Source of the DNA: Phycomyces nitens
Lineage: Eukaryota > Mucoromycota > Mucoromycetes > Mucorales > Phycomycetaceae
Direction of reading: 5' to 3'
NCBI GenBank assembly: GCA_022702545.1
Contig: JAHRBC010000001.1
Location: forward strand, 9,052,001-9,116,000
Length of the DNA: 64,000 nucleotides
Every line of letters starts with the position of its first letter. The first letter of the stretch is position 1. The notes beneath the pieces were generated by a model. It worked only from the letters and a program-made list of their open reading frames with translations, did not search any database and had not been told where the DNA came from. This document shows positions 1-11,430 of the stretch, one piece after another. A program made the translations under genes and the position numbers.

Positions 1-131
1 TTATATATATCAAGATGTGCAAAAAAAAAGGTAAGAAACGTGGTTGGGAATATCATAAAATGCCAATAGTGTCTTTGGGGGGTGGGGATGTGTCCATTCT
101 TTTCGAGATCCCAGCAAGCAAATGAAGCAAT

Positions 132-1259
132 TCAAGTGTCAAAATCATTCGTGTTTCCTGAATCCAACTGAGGCCTCTCTTCCCAAGCAATTACTTTGCC
201 ACTCTTGAGACGCTCAATTGCCTTTCCTATATTCTCGACGTGTATCTCAAGCGGAATAATGTCAGGGGCCACAACGGGTGCAACAACCTGAGACCTTAGT
301 TCCTCAAGATCCATCTGAAAAGCCTCCATACGATCCAACATTGTCACCAGTCGCTCAGATGCTTTTCCACGCTCGACATCAAAGTTAGTCAAGAGAATCA
401 GATTCTCTTCAACGAGAGGCCGACGTAGCCCCTTTCCTTGAACTAGATTGACGACCTCTGCTAAAAAGTGGGGAACTTCAGAGCGTTGATAGTTCTTTTC
501 TTGGACAGATATTTCATGAATCGCATAAAGGTCTGCCTCTAGATCATCTAATGAACCCTGGGCCTTTTCGATCGCAAGGATCAGACGCTTTGCTTCTTTT
601 TCTGGATCGGTTTCAAGAAAGATAAAGTGGTTAATGTGTGGCCAAATTGAATAAATGATATATATATATATACCAACTAAACCCATTGCACTCTCATAGA
701 CCTTGCGTAGCTCTTGTCGGCTTGATTTACGCGACTCAACATCAGTCAATTTCTTAATCGTAAATGTGTTGTAGGTGATTAGATTATCAATCACTCCCTT
801 TGTTTGTGCTTGTAGGCTTTGAATGTCTCGGCCAAAACGACGAGAGCGCACAAGGTAGTCTTTGAGTTTATCTTCCAAAATCTGTGCACTAACTAGAGTG
901 GAGTATTTTATCATCACTTGGAGATCCCGTGTAGCTAATTCAACTTTCTTTAGCTCCAGAGCAGAAATGACATCGGCATTGTTCTGGGTGAGCATTGTTT
1001 CATAAAGAGATTCCTGTGCCTTTACAAAATGAGTGAAATCTGGAACTCCCATAAGATGGTGTTGACAGGAAGGCACTAATGATCCCATGAATCCAATAGG
1101 ACAAATGATGTCTAGGATTCCATCTGTCAAGACGCGGTAACAGTAGCTGAGGATCAAAAGGATGGTAAGCACTGCCATGATCACAGAAATGATTGGTTTC
1201 AGCACCATGAGTGTTCCTTTGATTACGTCTAGGACAAGAAGGATGTCAGTGACGACCAT
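132..1259 (-). CDS. Hypothetical membrane-anchored coiled-coil protein
   Basis: I do not recognise this family. The protein starts with a long hydrophobic stretch (about residues 4-42, rich in L, I and V), which could be a signal anchor or a membrane hairpin, followed by a mostly helical, charged region of coiled-coil character. The open frame is 375 codons. It contains a probable in-frame 72-nt intron at 602..673: the donor GTATAT follows the codons for GLV, the acceptor is CAG, and the retained translation (a GIYIYIIY run) looks unlike its surroundings. Splicing would join GLV directly to EKEAKRLI and give 351 residues. The start is the first ATG after an AT-rich leader. Being a real gene is likely from length and composition; its function is unknown. 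Confidence 0.7.
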   Translation of the reverse strand: MVVTDILLVLDVIKGTLMVLKPIISVIMAVLTILLILSYCYRVLTDGILDIICPIGFMGSLVPSCQHHLMGVPDFTHFVKAQESLYETMLTQNNADVISALELKKVELATRDLQVMIKYSTLVSAQILEDKLKDYLVRSRRFGRDIQSLQAQTKGVIDNLITYNTFTIKKLTDVESRKSSRQELRKVYESAMGLVGIYIYIIYSIWPHINHFIFLETDPEKEAKRLILAIEKAQGSLDDLEADLYAIHEISVQEKNYQRSEVPHFLAEVVNLVQGKGLRRPLVEENLILLTNFDVERGKASERLVTMLDRMEAFQMDLEELRSQVVAPVVAPDIIPLEIHVENIGKAIERLKSGKVIAWEERPQLDSGNTNDFDT

Positions 1260-1330
1260 TTATTTAACATTTATTTTCTAAATATACACATATATATATG
1301 TGTATATACAATATTTTGTACATGTGGACT

Positions 1331-1528
1331 TTATGATCTTTTCTTTCTTTCTTCTTCTTCTTCTATTGGAATGGAGCCTTGTAATCCATAAAGGCTTTTA
1401 CATGTCTCATTGTTACCTAGTGCGAATCTAATCAGAAATTGGAATCCTGGTAGGATCAAGTCTTGGTTCGTTTGCTCTCTTTCCATTTCACGTGGAGCAG
1501 CCGTGTTATCTCGATGTATTCGTGCCAT
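1331..1528 (-). CDS. Possible small protein, 65 aa
   Basis: A short frame from an internal ATG (beginning MARIHRDNTAAP) to a stop, ending in an acidic then basic tail. It lies 72 bp upstream of the neighbouring membrane-protein gene on the same strand. The open frame extends further upstream through a hydrophobic, low-complexity stretch that I consider non-coding. No family is recognised and no intron is evident, so it may be spurious. It is kept because the composition after the chosen ATG is not simple sequence. Confidence 0.25.
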   Translation of the reverse strand: MARIHRDNTAAPREMEREQTNQDLILPGFQFLIRFALGNNETCKSLYGLQGSIPIEEEEERKKRS

Positions 1529-1967
1529 GAGAACAAAAAAGAAATAACAAGGATTCAAAAAAGACAAAAAAAAGTTTGATTGGACGTATAAATTGTACGT
1601 TTTTGAATTTATCATGCAGATGTTTAAAGAACACGTTTTGGATCACAAGAAATAAGCCTAAACAATCTTGAACAAACTGCTCTGTCACTAAAAAAAACGA
1701 CCCCTTTAAAATTAAATCATATATCTCTTGATCTTTCTAAAGGATATGCTGGCCTTCTCTTGTCTGGAATGCATTTTTAAATAATAGAGGTATGGTTTCC
1801 ATGGTAGATTACATGTTTAAAACAAGATGGGAACATCTTTAATATCATTTCATTCGTACAATATGAAAACCATGTTTGCAATTTTTCTACTGTTATACTA
1901 GTTTATATGTATCTATAGCTCTTCTCTTTCTCTCTCTCTTTCTGTCTTTCTGTCTTTTTTTATATCT

Positions 1968-3430
1968 CTATTCAGAGCTTCTAGGTATTGTTTCTACTCC
2001 CAACAGATATCCGTATTGTACTTCTCCATGCAAAACCAACTGGTGTTCTACTTCCAACTCACACCACCTGTAATTCGCTTCATTTAGTGCCAAATGCTTG
2101 GAAGGTTTATGCCAAAGTGGCAAAAGATACTCTTTGGGCGCATACTCTTCTTCTTGATGTTGTTTAAGCACCACCTTTAAGAGCATTCCATGATCAGGAC
2201 AGGCATACGAACGGCCAATAACCTTTACATCCACCGAGGATCCCAGGCCACCAAAAAGAATGTCCTGGTCGATCAAAGCTTGGCCCAGAAAAACATGGGT
2301 TCCAAAGTAGATGTTTCCCTCACCACCATCCTTCTCCCAGTAGGCCACAGTTCTCCCTTGAGTAATCTCGTCTTCATAAAACAATTCAAAGCAGTTCCTG
2401 AGTATATCCACCGCATCATCCTTGAGATTCACGACGACTGATGATTTGATTTGAGTCAGTTTGTACTGGTCCTTCCATGTTGCCAGACTTCCATTGTTGA
2501 CCACCTTTGCCTGTTCCCAAATTTCCTCTCTTTCGGTATAATCTTCATCAGGATTCTCTGCCTTGTGCTGAAAGTATCGGTCAATTGACGAGTTGTGGGA
2601 ATCAATGATCTTGTTGACCACGGCATATTCCCAGTCTGGGTTGTATCTTGGTCGGACAGCCTTGACTGCAATCATTGCTCCACTGTTGATGACATTCTCG
2701 GATATCAGGTCGTTAATATATATGCTAAATGCATCAACGTGCGCAGGTCGATCGTCCCACATAATAATGTTCTGGAGCGAAGGTACATTTTCCAACATGT
2801 TGATGATAAAGGAGGACTTGAAAGACATCGTTGTTTCAAATACGTTTGGCATTACGTTGTACATTAGACCTGAGTTGTCGGGCTCTTTATCCTCAGGGTC
2901 AGGTCGAAGACCAATAGCGTCAAAGAAGAGGCCTTTACTTTTGAGAATTGAATGGACGATGCTGTGGAATGGGTGATGTCGTCGTCCAGTCAGCATAACC
3001 GTCAAGGAGTTTTCATCTGCGATTGCTTCTCGTGCCTGCTCTACAACACCTTCATTCCAATATCCATCCCAGGCCTTTTCCTCTAGTTCTTCGAATGGAC
3101 CTAATTCAAGACTTCGGTAATCCCTCCACCAGCCGGGTCCCAGGAGGTTTTCTTTGATGATTGCAGTGATTAATGATCTGTGCCATAGATTAGAACTGAG
3201 CAATGGCGACAGGAAAAGAGTTGAATCAAAGTCAAAGATCTTGAGAGTCTTGGGTTCGGTCTTTATGGTTTGGCCTTTATAAAATGGTGAGGCTTCAAAC
3301 TGGCGTTGCAATATTCCCTATAAAATTATAGAGTTCACAGGTTAATATAGTAAATTACAGTCACTTTTTATCAATAAGGCTTGGGATTTACCTTTTCAAT
3401 CTTGCTAATCTCGTTTGGATGAAACCTCAT
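1968..3430 (-). CDS. HAD-superfamily Swiss Army Knife RNA repair-like protein
   Basis: Two exons: 3430..3392 (13 codons, MRFHPNEISKIEK) and 3317..1968, separated by a 74-nt GT-AG intron, giving about 462 residues. The second exon opens with the HAD motif I, KIFDFDSTLFLSP, with the nucleophile and acid Asp pair (DFDST), then a TGRRHHPF element (motif II region) and MWDDRPAHVDAF (DD, motif IV). This order matches the fungal 'Swiss Army Knife RNA repair-like' HAD family, which is thought to act in RNA end processing; that role is from family knowledge and is not shown here. The C-terminal half (from about residue 270) is the family-specific extension. The short first exon was chosen because its frame and splice sites join cleanly and it supplies an ATG that the long exon lacks. 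Confidence 0.75.
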
Positions 3431-6000
3431 TGTTTAGATTCTTTAGCAAGATGGATTATGCGAATTTGTTCTTTATATGTTTTATTTTAAAAACTCAGTA
3501 AGGTGACGTTTAATCGTATTGGAAGAAACTTTGATCAAACTGCTTGATGATCACTGATGAAGCAGAAGATCCGAGGTACCTTTTATTAGAAAACTCTGCA
3601 AGATCCACTGTTTACTCGAGTTTGATAAGTATCTCATCATTCTAAAAATGAATTGAATATCAGGGGTGTAAAATAGGTCTCGTTACCAGTCTACAGACTA
3701 CTATATATATATTTATATTGGTATCTTTATTTTTGACGATTCCAACAGGTCTTGCACTCTCTCCAAGCCTTATCCAACCACTCAATGTCTACCATGTCTT
3801 TAGGTTTTTTCCAAACCCTTAAATTTCCATCCCTTTTGACGATTTTGCCGTTCTTTCTTTATCTTCTTGGTTGGGAACTTTGAGTTAATAATGACAGATT
3901 TGATAAGGCGCATCTGATCTCCAAATCATCCGAGATTGGATGTTATTTTATGGTGAGATTACACAAAATATCGAGTCATTTAGATGAACAACAGGATGCC
4001 CATTTGCCAATATTGTCTTTATATCAGAGTCATATAGATATATATATACATGTTTACATGTGTGTATACAATAATTGTTACTGAATTTACGAGATATTTC
4101 CTGTAGCCCAACATGCTCCCTAAACACCAGGTATCTTTCTTTAGATTATTCCAATGTTTTATACATGTTTATTATCATTTTGTTTTAATTTTGGTGGCAC
4201 ATTAATGCATTTATTCTGCAAAGAAAGTAAAAGTAGAATCACAAATATAAGCAGATTATTTAGTATATAGCCTTTTGGATAGGGGTATACTCGAGACTTT
4301 TTAACCTTATTAAAAAAAAACAAGCATTTGTATTGAAATGTTGGAGAGTACAAGCCAGGATTGTCTTGTAAGGGTATATTTTATATGCTAGAGTCTTGAG
4401 ACCATTACACACACACACACACACAAATATATTCTTCCGAATACCAAACAGCCCAACTACATCTATCCCTCCCTACCATTGCCAATTCAAAAAGATCCTT
4501 TATACTAATTTTCCCAACTTTTACCTCTAGTTTGCAACCTATTGATACATTGATTTCTACAGCACTATCTATGAATTTTGAATATGCTCTTGGTGACGAC
4601 GTTCATTCCCAGTCAATTGCATGACACTTATTGAGTTTCTGTCTACAAAACACATCATAAAAGCAGCCATTATATAATCACAAATGATCTTCATACCTTT
4701 TATTTTATAAAAATCAAAATGTAACCCTTTGATGAATTATCTATAAAAGAGCCCTGGGTTACAATATAACCAGCGCGCTCTAAAGATCAAACATATGCTA
4801 AAGAATGATATTTCTAATATTAAAAAGAAAATAGTGTATAGCGACATTCTTGTATTTTACAAAAGATTGCTAGACGTTTGATTCCAGGATCTTCCACTTT
4901 CAATATATATATATATATATTATCAAAACCCCCGCTAAAAGTGCATCAAAGCTTATAAGACTATAAGAACTTTCTAAATCACCTGTGCATTCGACAACTA
5001 AAACCATTAACCTATTGTAAACTGCTCTATATCTTTCTGCAAATGCTTATGTATTGCTTGATCAGTAATATTTAAAATACACAGACTAAATTTGATAGCA
5101 AAATCGAATCACAATGATAGATAAGTGTGATAATTGTCGAATTTATCCAACAGATAAAAATGTTAACAGAGATATCATGCTCCATTTTGGAGTTCTTGAT
5201 ATTAAATACAAGCATGCACTGCGACAATACTTTGCTGTTGCAAAAAACAATATAGCAAATGATAAAAATCTAATTAACCCCCCAAGACTAAATACAAAAT
5301 ATCCATTTAAATAGAATCCCTGGTTACTTGACATGTCACAAACAATACAGATTCACCAAGCACCACAAATCCATATTTATCAATACTTTATCCGCAAGAC
5401 CTATAACAAAGTATTTGGGTTGAATATAGTACCACAAACGTCCTAGTCCAATTTTTTTTTTTAGATTTTGTTGAAAAGTTAAACATTCTTTGGTTCATAT
5501 CATCTTTATAAATACACTATCAGCATAAGGAGTAATACAAACAGAAAGCAGAATATCTTGTACAGAAAATTGGTCTTGGATATATATATAAAGAAGTGGC
5601 ACAAAACATTGTTGCACATAAATCAAAGCTAACACCTTTTTTTTTATCAATTTTAAACAAGTAAAGCCTATTATGAACAAAGTAATTATAAAAATATAAC
5701 CTTTGATTACTTGCATTGTTTTCCTTTTACCATAAAAATTCAAAGATTTTTAATACACATTTTTGTCATGAATCAAGAATCAAGATTATAACACCTGTAA
5801 TACTTCATTATACAGGATGCCTATCAGTAAACTGGTAACAAATATATATATATAAACTACATGTATCTAAAGAATAGCATTTTTGAATATAGCATTAATA
5901 CAACAAATATATGTTACTAAAACGATGTTCAATATATCAACATTGTTAAACCAACGTAAAGAATAAAACAAAAGCTCAGATGATATAAATATCAGCGATC
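3431..6000. other. Intergenic, AT-rich, no convincing gene
   Basis: No supported gene. It contains a (CA)n run near 4409..4425, several short (TA)n tracts (about 3705, 4040, 4905, 5582, 5840) and only short low-complexity open frames. A minus-strand stretch around 3740-3900 can be read as a lysine- and tryptophan-rich peptide across a frameshift; this might be a decayed coding remnant but it is not identifiable. Confidence 0.5.
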
Positions 6001-6284
6001 TAAAGGGCACGACGTTTCTTGATGGTGTATAGCATTTTTAGATGTTATGGTGTCTGGACATTGTTGTTGAATTTTATATCACAATATATACTTAATGGTA
6101 CCAAAACACGCCAAGTCTATAAACTACATTTAATATGTCACTTGCATTATAAGTTAAAATTGTTTTTAAAGCATATCATTTATAGAAGAAATGTTAAAGT
6201 CTTTGGGTCCAAATATATTTGTTAGATACCGGACAGCAACTCACAATTAAAATGTCTGGTGAAATCAAAACGTCGTGCCCCTAA
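6001..6284. mobile_element. MITE-like element with TAA target duplication (PIF/Harbinger-type)
   Basis: A 278-bp AT-rich non-coding unit (6004..6281) has terminal inverted repeats: the left end reads AGGGCACGACGTTT and the reverse complement of the right end reads GGGGCACGACGTTT. A TAA trinucleotide flanks it on both sides (6001..6003 and 6282..6284). A 3-bp TWA duplication and G-rich termini are typical of PIF/Harbinger-derived MITEs. It codes for nothing convincing and would need a transposase supplied in trans. It ends 10 bp before the outer edge of the large palindrome. Confidence 0.6.
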
Positions 6285-6294
6285 TACACACTAT

Positions 6295-8216
6295 TGCCAA
6301 AAATGATGGATTAATTAAAACTCCACAAAATAAAGACAATACCATACTTGTTTTCTACAACGCTTCTTCTCATTCAAATCACTCCATGTTTCAACAGACT
6401 AACAGAAAAACCTATTGGGAAACATAAATAGCTCCTAGGCTACAAAAGAGGACTTACGAAACTCTTATGAATGGATCACTTCTAGATATTTCTGAGAAAA
6501 GACTAGTATACCTATACAAACAACATACACTACAATCAAAAGATGGAGAGATATTTAGACCACATTTCTTTGGAAAGGAAAAAGAAAAGAAACTTTCAGG
6601 TTTATAAATGAGCGAGATTAACGTCATTTAGCCAATCAAATGAAGAATGACCGTACAGCCTTTGTGTTGGACACAATGAGTCATTCTCCAAGTCTACATT
6701 TCAGAGGACTATTTGTAGAATCTCTATAGCTTTTGTCAAGGTGTATAAAAATTCCAGTTATATTAAAAGTAAATGGTAAAAAAAAAGCAATTAGCATTTG
6801 CTAATCACTCTAAAAAAGCTAATCAGAGACGGGATCACATCATTTGATGTCAAGATTTATGCTTTTAAAAAAAAACAGAACCACAATTCACAGAATACAG
6901 CAGTTACTCTGATTTGTATAGTGCTCCGTATATTCTTACTATCATTATAAAGAGTGGCTCAATTACGCTCACTTGTTCGATCTATCATAGTAAAAAATGG
7001 TATCGGACATTTAAAATTGCTATTAAAAAATGGGATATTTTGTCTGATAAAATATTAAGGTTTAGGACGGAATTACGATGAATTAATCGATGCCTCTGCT
7101 ATTTTGGCAGTAATTTCAAATAAATCATAGTATATTATTACTATTCAATCTTGATTATTTGGCCAGTACGACTAATGACATACTGAAACAAAGCGAAAAA
7201 GGGGTAATGAAAAAATGAATAAAAAAACAAAAACAGGGGTTAATTATGCCCATATATGTTAATAAATGAAGTGAAAATATGAAAAGGCTTTATTTTTTTA
7301 TTACCCCTTTTTCGCTTTGTTTCAGTATGTCATTAGTCGTACTGGCCAAATAATCAAGATTGAATAGTAATAATATACTATGATTTATTTGAAATTACTG
7401 CCAAAATAGCAGAGGCATCGATTAATTCATCGTAATTCCGTCCTAAACCTTAATATTTTATCAGACAAAATATCCCATTTTTTAATAGCAATTTTAAATG
7501 TCCGATACCATTTTTTACTATGATAGATCGAACAAGTGAGCGTAATTGAGCCACTCTTTATAATGATAGTAAGAATATACGGAGCACTATACAAATCAGA
7601 GTAACTGCTGTATTCTGTGAATTGTGGTTCTGTTTTTTTTTAAAAGCATAAATCTTGACATCAAATGATGTGATCCCGTCTCTGATTAGCTTTTTTAGAG
7701 TGATTAGCAAATGCTAATTGCTTTTTTTTTACCATTTACTTTTAATATAACTGGAATTTTTATACACCTTGACAAAAGCTATAGAGATTCTACAAATAGT
7801 CCTCTGAAATGTAGACTTGGAGAATGACTCATTGTGTCCAACACAAAGGCTGTACGGTCATTCTTCATTTGATTGGCTAAATGACGTTAATCTCGCTCAT
7901 TTATAAACCTGAAAGTTTCTTTTCTTTTTCCTTTTCCAAAGAAATGTGGTCTAAATATCTCTCCATCTTTTGATTGTAGTGTATGTTGTTTGTATAGGTA
8001 TACTAGTATTTTCTCAGAAATATCTAGAAGTGATCCATTCACAAGAGTTTCGTAAGTCCTCTTTTGTAGCCTAGGAGCTATTTATGTTTCCCAATAGGTT
8101 TTTCTGTTAGTCTGCTGAAACACGGAGTGATTTGAATGAGAAGAAGCGTTGTAGAAAACAAGTATGGTATTGTCTTTATTTTGTGGAGTTTTAATTAATC
8201 ACCATCATTTTTGGCA
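6295..8216. repeat. Giant near-perfect palindrome, two ~925-bp arms with 69-bp spacer
   Basis: The left arm, 6295..7219, is the reverse complement of the right arm, 7289..8216, around the spacer 7220..7288. Long blocks compared by eye are identical except for a few single-base differences (mostly transitions, for example ACTCTTATGAAT versus ACTCTTGTGAAT) and homopolymer-length changes. The arms have no long open frame. Each contains a CCAAT-type motif (GATTGGCTAAATGACG on the right arm), a TTTATAAA box and a pyrimidine-rich tract pointing outwards. Transcription through it would give a hairpin of about 900 bp. Possible origins are a foldback or long-TIR transposon, an inverted duplication, or an assembly or chimera artefact. 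Confidence 0.9.
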
Positions 8217-8640
8217 TGAGGCTGTATTAGCGATAAAGATAAGCGGCTGGCCTTTTCACAATACTCAAAGACAATTAAGCAACGATGGGATCGTATCATC
8301 TTTAGTCATGAATCTAGATTCATGCTTTTTTTCCCTGAGGATGGAACACATGTGAGTCTGGCCCTTTCCAGTGGAAAAAGTTTAGTAAATACTGTATTGT
8401 GCCAAGAATGTAATTTAGCGATAGCTCGATAACAATGTGGGGTTTTTGGACAGGAGGAGTCGACTCTTTGAAGACCATGGTCAACACTCTTGACCAGTAT
8501 GCCTATATCAACTTACTAGGAGGAAAACTTGTCCTTGTCTTGTATAATATGAATGAACTTTATGACGGGGTGTTTATTTATCAATACAATGCTAAATCGT
8601 ATAGACTAGAATAATGCAGATGGTGGCTTGACAAAATACC
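8217..8640 (+). pseudogene. Truncated Tc1/mariner transposase relic
   Basis: Translation of consecutive frames gives the order expected of a Tc1-type catalytic core. RLAFSQYSK is followed by RWDRIIFSHESRF (usual form VIFSDESxF; the first catalytic Asp is replaced by His), then MWGFWTGGVDSL (usual MVWG...G), then LDQYAYINLLGG (usual dxYixiL), then VFIYQYNAKSYR (usual FQQDNAxxH; the second Asp is also lost). There are stop codons and at least one frameshift. The recognisable frame begins exactly where the right palindrome arm ends, so the N-terminal DNA-binding part is missing. The C-terminal NPIE block was not found. The copy is non-functional. Confidence 0.75.
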
Positions 8641-9495
8641 AAGTTTCTTTAATAAACCTTTTTATTATTATTGGATATTGTCTGTTTCGACTGGTATATT
8701 TATTTATGGTTTAGTAAATAGATGTGAGTATAATACAGCAAGAGTTGAACAAGTTATTCTTTTGATTTGGCAGATATTAAATCGACTCGTTACCATAGGG
8801 AGTCTGTATATGTCAGGAACACGTATATTTCACATTGCTACAATGAGCACCCTGTCATTATTCAATAGATGGCTACTTGCAAGGTAATATACAAATAATA
8901 GTATATAAGTCATCATAATAATTCTTCTTTCTTTCTTTAAAGATACAGACACATTTACTACAATATACATCTCTACAAGTAATCATTGATAAAGGTACCT
9001 CTCTTTATCTTTTATACCCATCTTGCATTATGTTGAGTATCTGTCTCTGTTTTTACCTGAATCTTCTAGAATGACCATCGAAAATCGGTTTAACCTAGAT
9101 TGTTAATGATATTATCATTAGAAAGGATATATATAATATCTTTTATAGATCAAACGAGATCCATTAAAATATTCTTATACTTTCTGGGTACATACAAGAG
9201 CAAGCAGATAATAGTACGTATTTTTCTTACAATGTCCTTGAAAGACAATAGCAAAAACAAATGAATGAGAATTAGTACTAGGTAAAAAATGGGACAGCAG
9301 ATTCTTAATGACACTATTTACATAATATATATATATATATTTCACCATTGTATATACTAAAAAGATAACCATTTCTACTTTCATTGTTAGTCTCTTTTTT
9401 GTTGCTTCAAGGTAAGGCTGTTTTTGATAACTATTGACCTTACCCGAAAAAATAATAATAACAATTTGTCATTGCTCTTCATCATCATCATCATC

Positions 9496-11430
9496 ATGGC
9501 ATCTGAATTGTCATTCAAGATCCTTGCCGCCATTGCTAGTCATTTACCCCAAGAGGATGTCAGTAACTGCTCTAGAGTCTGCAAATCATGGGCTGTGCCG
9601 TTTCAAGAATCACTGTGGAGAATACTTTACGTCAAAACTCAAAAAAAATTAAAAGAGATATGCTGCACATCTAATGATAAGAGTGTCTACCAAAAATTTG
9701 AACATTGTGTATATGAATTACACATCGGACCGAGCTTTTACATTCTAAAAGAGCAGCTCCGAGACCTACAAGCGTGCTTTGGGGATTTGAAGCGTCTCTA
9801 TATCGACAATATCAATCTAAGGACAACCAATTTGGAGATTATGCCTGGAAGAGTCTCATGGAGATCTGTGGAATATCTTAATATCAATCTACATTGGACA
9901 AAAGCTCATAATGATCTTGAGGAACTCTATAGACTTTTATATTTCTTGCCTTGTCTGCGAACATTTCATCTGACAGAGAGCTGCTCAAAAGAAAGCGAGA
10001 ACTTCACATGGAACGACATTGATATGATGCACAGCTTCTTGCCACAATTGAAAGAGATTTGCATTGATGTTCTTCTTAGTCCAATACGCCTTTCTGATGT
10101 CGAAAGGATCAAGGAGATTGTGCCGTCAACCAGTATAACAAAACTCACTGTTGGGGACAAGAATATATCCTCTAGGTGGCTGTATTATTTCTCGACAAAA
10201 TATGAAAACCTAGAGACCTTTACATGGAAAATGCAACTCAATAAAAACACAATCGACAGCGTGCCAGATGAAAGAACCCCGGTAATTCAGCTTCCTTCTT
10301 CTCCCTTTAAAAAACTGGCTACTGTCAATGTGGAAAACCATGAACATGGATCGATATCACAGCATATCTTGTTTTGGAAAAGATTTGATAAATTCAGGGC
10401 AAAGCCAAGATCCATAGACTATAAGCTATTCTGGCATTCAGATATACCACAAAAGGCAGAGAACATTGTTAACGAATGCCTAAGCTTCGTTTCACCATTC
10501 ATACAAAGCTTCGTTTTCAAGAGTTACAACAAGTCTCAGAATGTTCTCGATAACCCAATGGAATTCAGTGTCTGTCCTCTGCTAGTCAGCTTACATCTTC
10601 AGCTGCCAAGCTCTTGTGTCGCATTGGACATGATTTTGGATAATTGCAGTAGTTTGAGAAACTTGGCACTGTGCTATAGATGGATATTTATTGACCCCAA
10701 AGCATCAAGGATCCCAGACAGACATCTATTACGAAACATGTCTATTTCAAATTCGAATGTCAATCCAGATCTATTCAATTACCTTTCCTTTCGTTGCAGA
10801 GAGCTGGAAACAATGGATCTTACTGGCGTCAATATCTTTGGAACTGTCCCGATTGAAACAGGGAAGCTCAGCATTAACATGCCTTATACATCGCTCAAGT
10901 ACCTCGAGCTTAATTCTGTTCAATACTATTCGACTCATGACAAGGACAATGATAGCCTCTTTAACAATCTCGGGAAAAAAGCCATCAATCTGATACTTTT
11001 TGAACAGCTGAATGTTGAATTCTCGATTGTTTATGATGAGAAAAACCCGGGAATGGTTGATACCTTGCTTTCTATGCCAAAGACTGAACCAGTATGGATT
11101 CATTACTATCTAAGCAGTGTGCCATGTTTACCGGCTGGAAGGATGAGAGTACTGGATAAGAGCGAAATCAAGTATGTTCAAGGATATATAGATGATTTCA
11201 AAGAAAATCAAGAGATCTTTTTCAGTCAGCCATATTTTGATGACAATCCTTATGGATTGGAGCCCAAAATTCACTGGAAAAAGGATTTTATTCAAGGGTG
11301 TGCTGTATGGAGCTGCAAGAGTATTTCTAAAAATACAATCAGAGCGTTTAAAGATGAGTATACATATGATTTCCAAAAATCTCGGCAAGTAAATCATAAA
11401 AAATGTCAGTTTGCCACTATATCTTTGTAA
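9496..11430 (+). CDS. F-box/LRR-like protein 1
   Basis: An intronless gene of 644 residues from the ATG at 9496. The frame is open 24 codons further upstream, but that part is an N- and I-rich run (CAT-repeat translation), so the internal Met before ASELSFKIL is preferred. Residues about 4-45 fit an F-box (LSFKILAAIASHLPQEDVSN, then CSRVCKSW and LWRILY). The rest is a long series of weak leucine-rich segments (for example YLNINLHW, MILDNCSSLRNLAL, YLSFRCRELETMDLTG) expected to form a substrate-binding solenoid. By family knowledge, F-box proteins link SKP1-cullin ubiquitin ligases to targets; the target is unknown. A paralogue lies 1.7 kb downstream on the same strand. Confidence 0.85.
   Translation: MASELSFKILAAIASHLPQEDVSNCSRVCKSWAVPFQESLWRILYVKTQKKLKEICCTSNDKSVYQKFEHCVYELHIGPSFYILKEQLRDLQACFGDLKRLYIDNINLRTTNLEIMPGRVSWRSVEYLNINLHWTKAHNDLEELYRLLYFLPCLRTFHLTESCSKESENFTWNDIDMMHSFLPQLKEICIDVLLSPIRLSDVERIKEIVPSTSITKLTVGDKNISSRWLYYFSTKYENLETFTWKMQLNKNTIDSVPDERTPVIQLPSSPFKKLATVNVENHEHGSISQHILFWKRFDKFRAKPRSIDYKLFWHSDIPQKAENIVNECLSFVSPFIQSFVFKSYNKSQNVLDNPMEFSVCPLLVSLHLQLPSSCVALDMILDNCSSLRNLALCYRWIFIDPKASRIPDRHLLRNMSISNSNVNPDLFNYLSFRCRELETMDLTGVNIFGTVPIETGKLSINMPYTSLKYLELNSVQYYSTHDKDNDSLFNNLGKKAINLILFEQLNVEFSIVYDEKNPGMVDTLLSMPKTEPVWIHYYLSSVPCLPAGRMRVLDKSEIKYVQGYIDDFKENQEIFFSQPYFDDNPYGLEPKIHWKKDFIQGCAVWSCKSISKNTIRAFKDEYTYDFQKSRQVNHKKCQFATISL

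Noticed and set aside
9424..9495. The upstream in-frame ATG of F-box gene 1
   Set aside because: It adds an N/L/I-rich run translated from AAT and CAT repeats before the F-box. The internal ATG matches the paralogue's layout.
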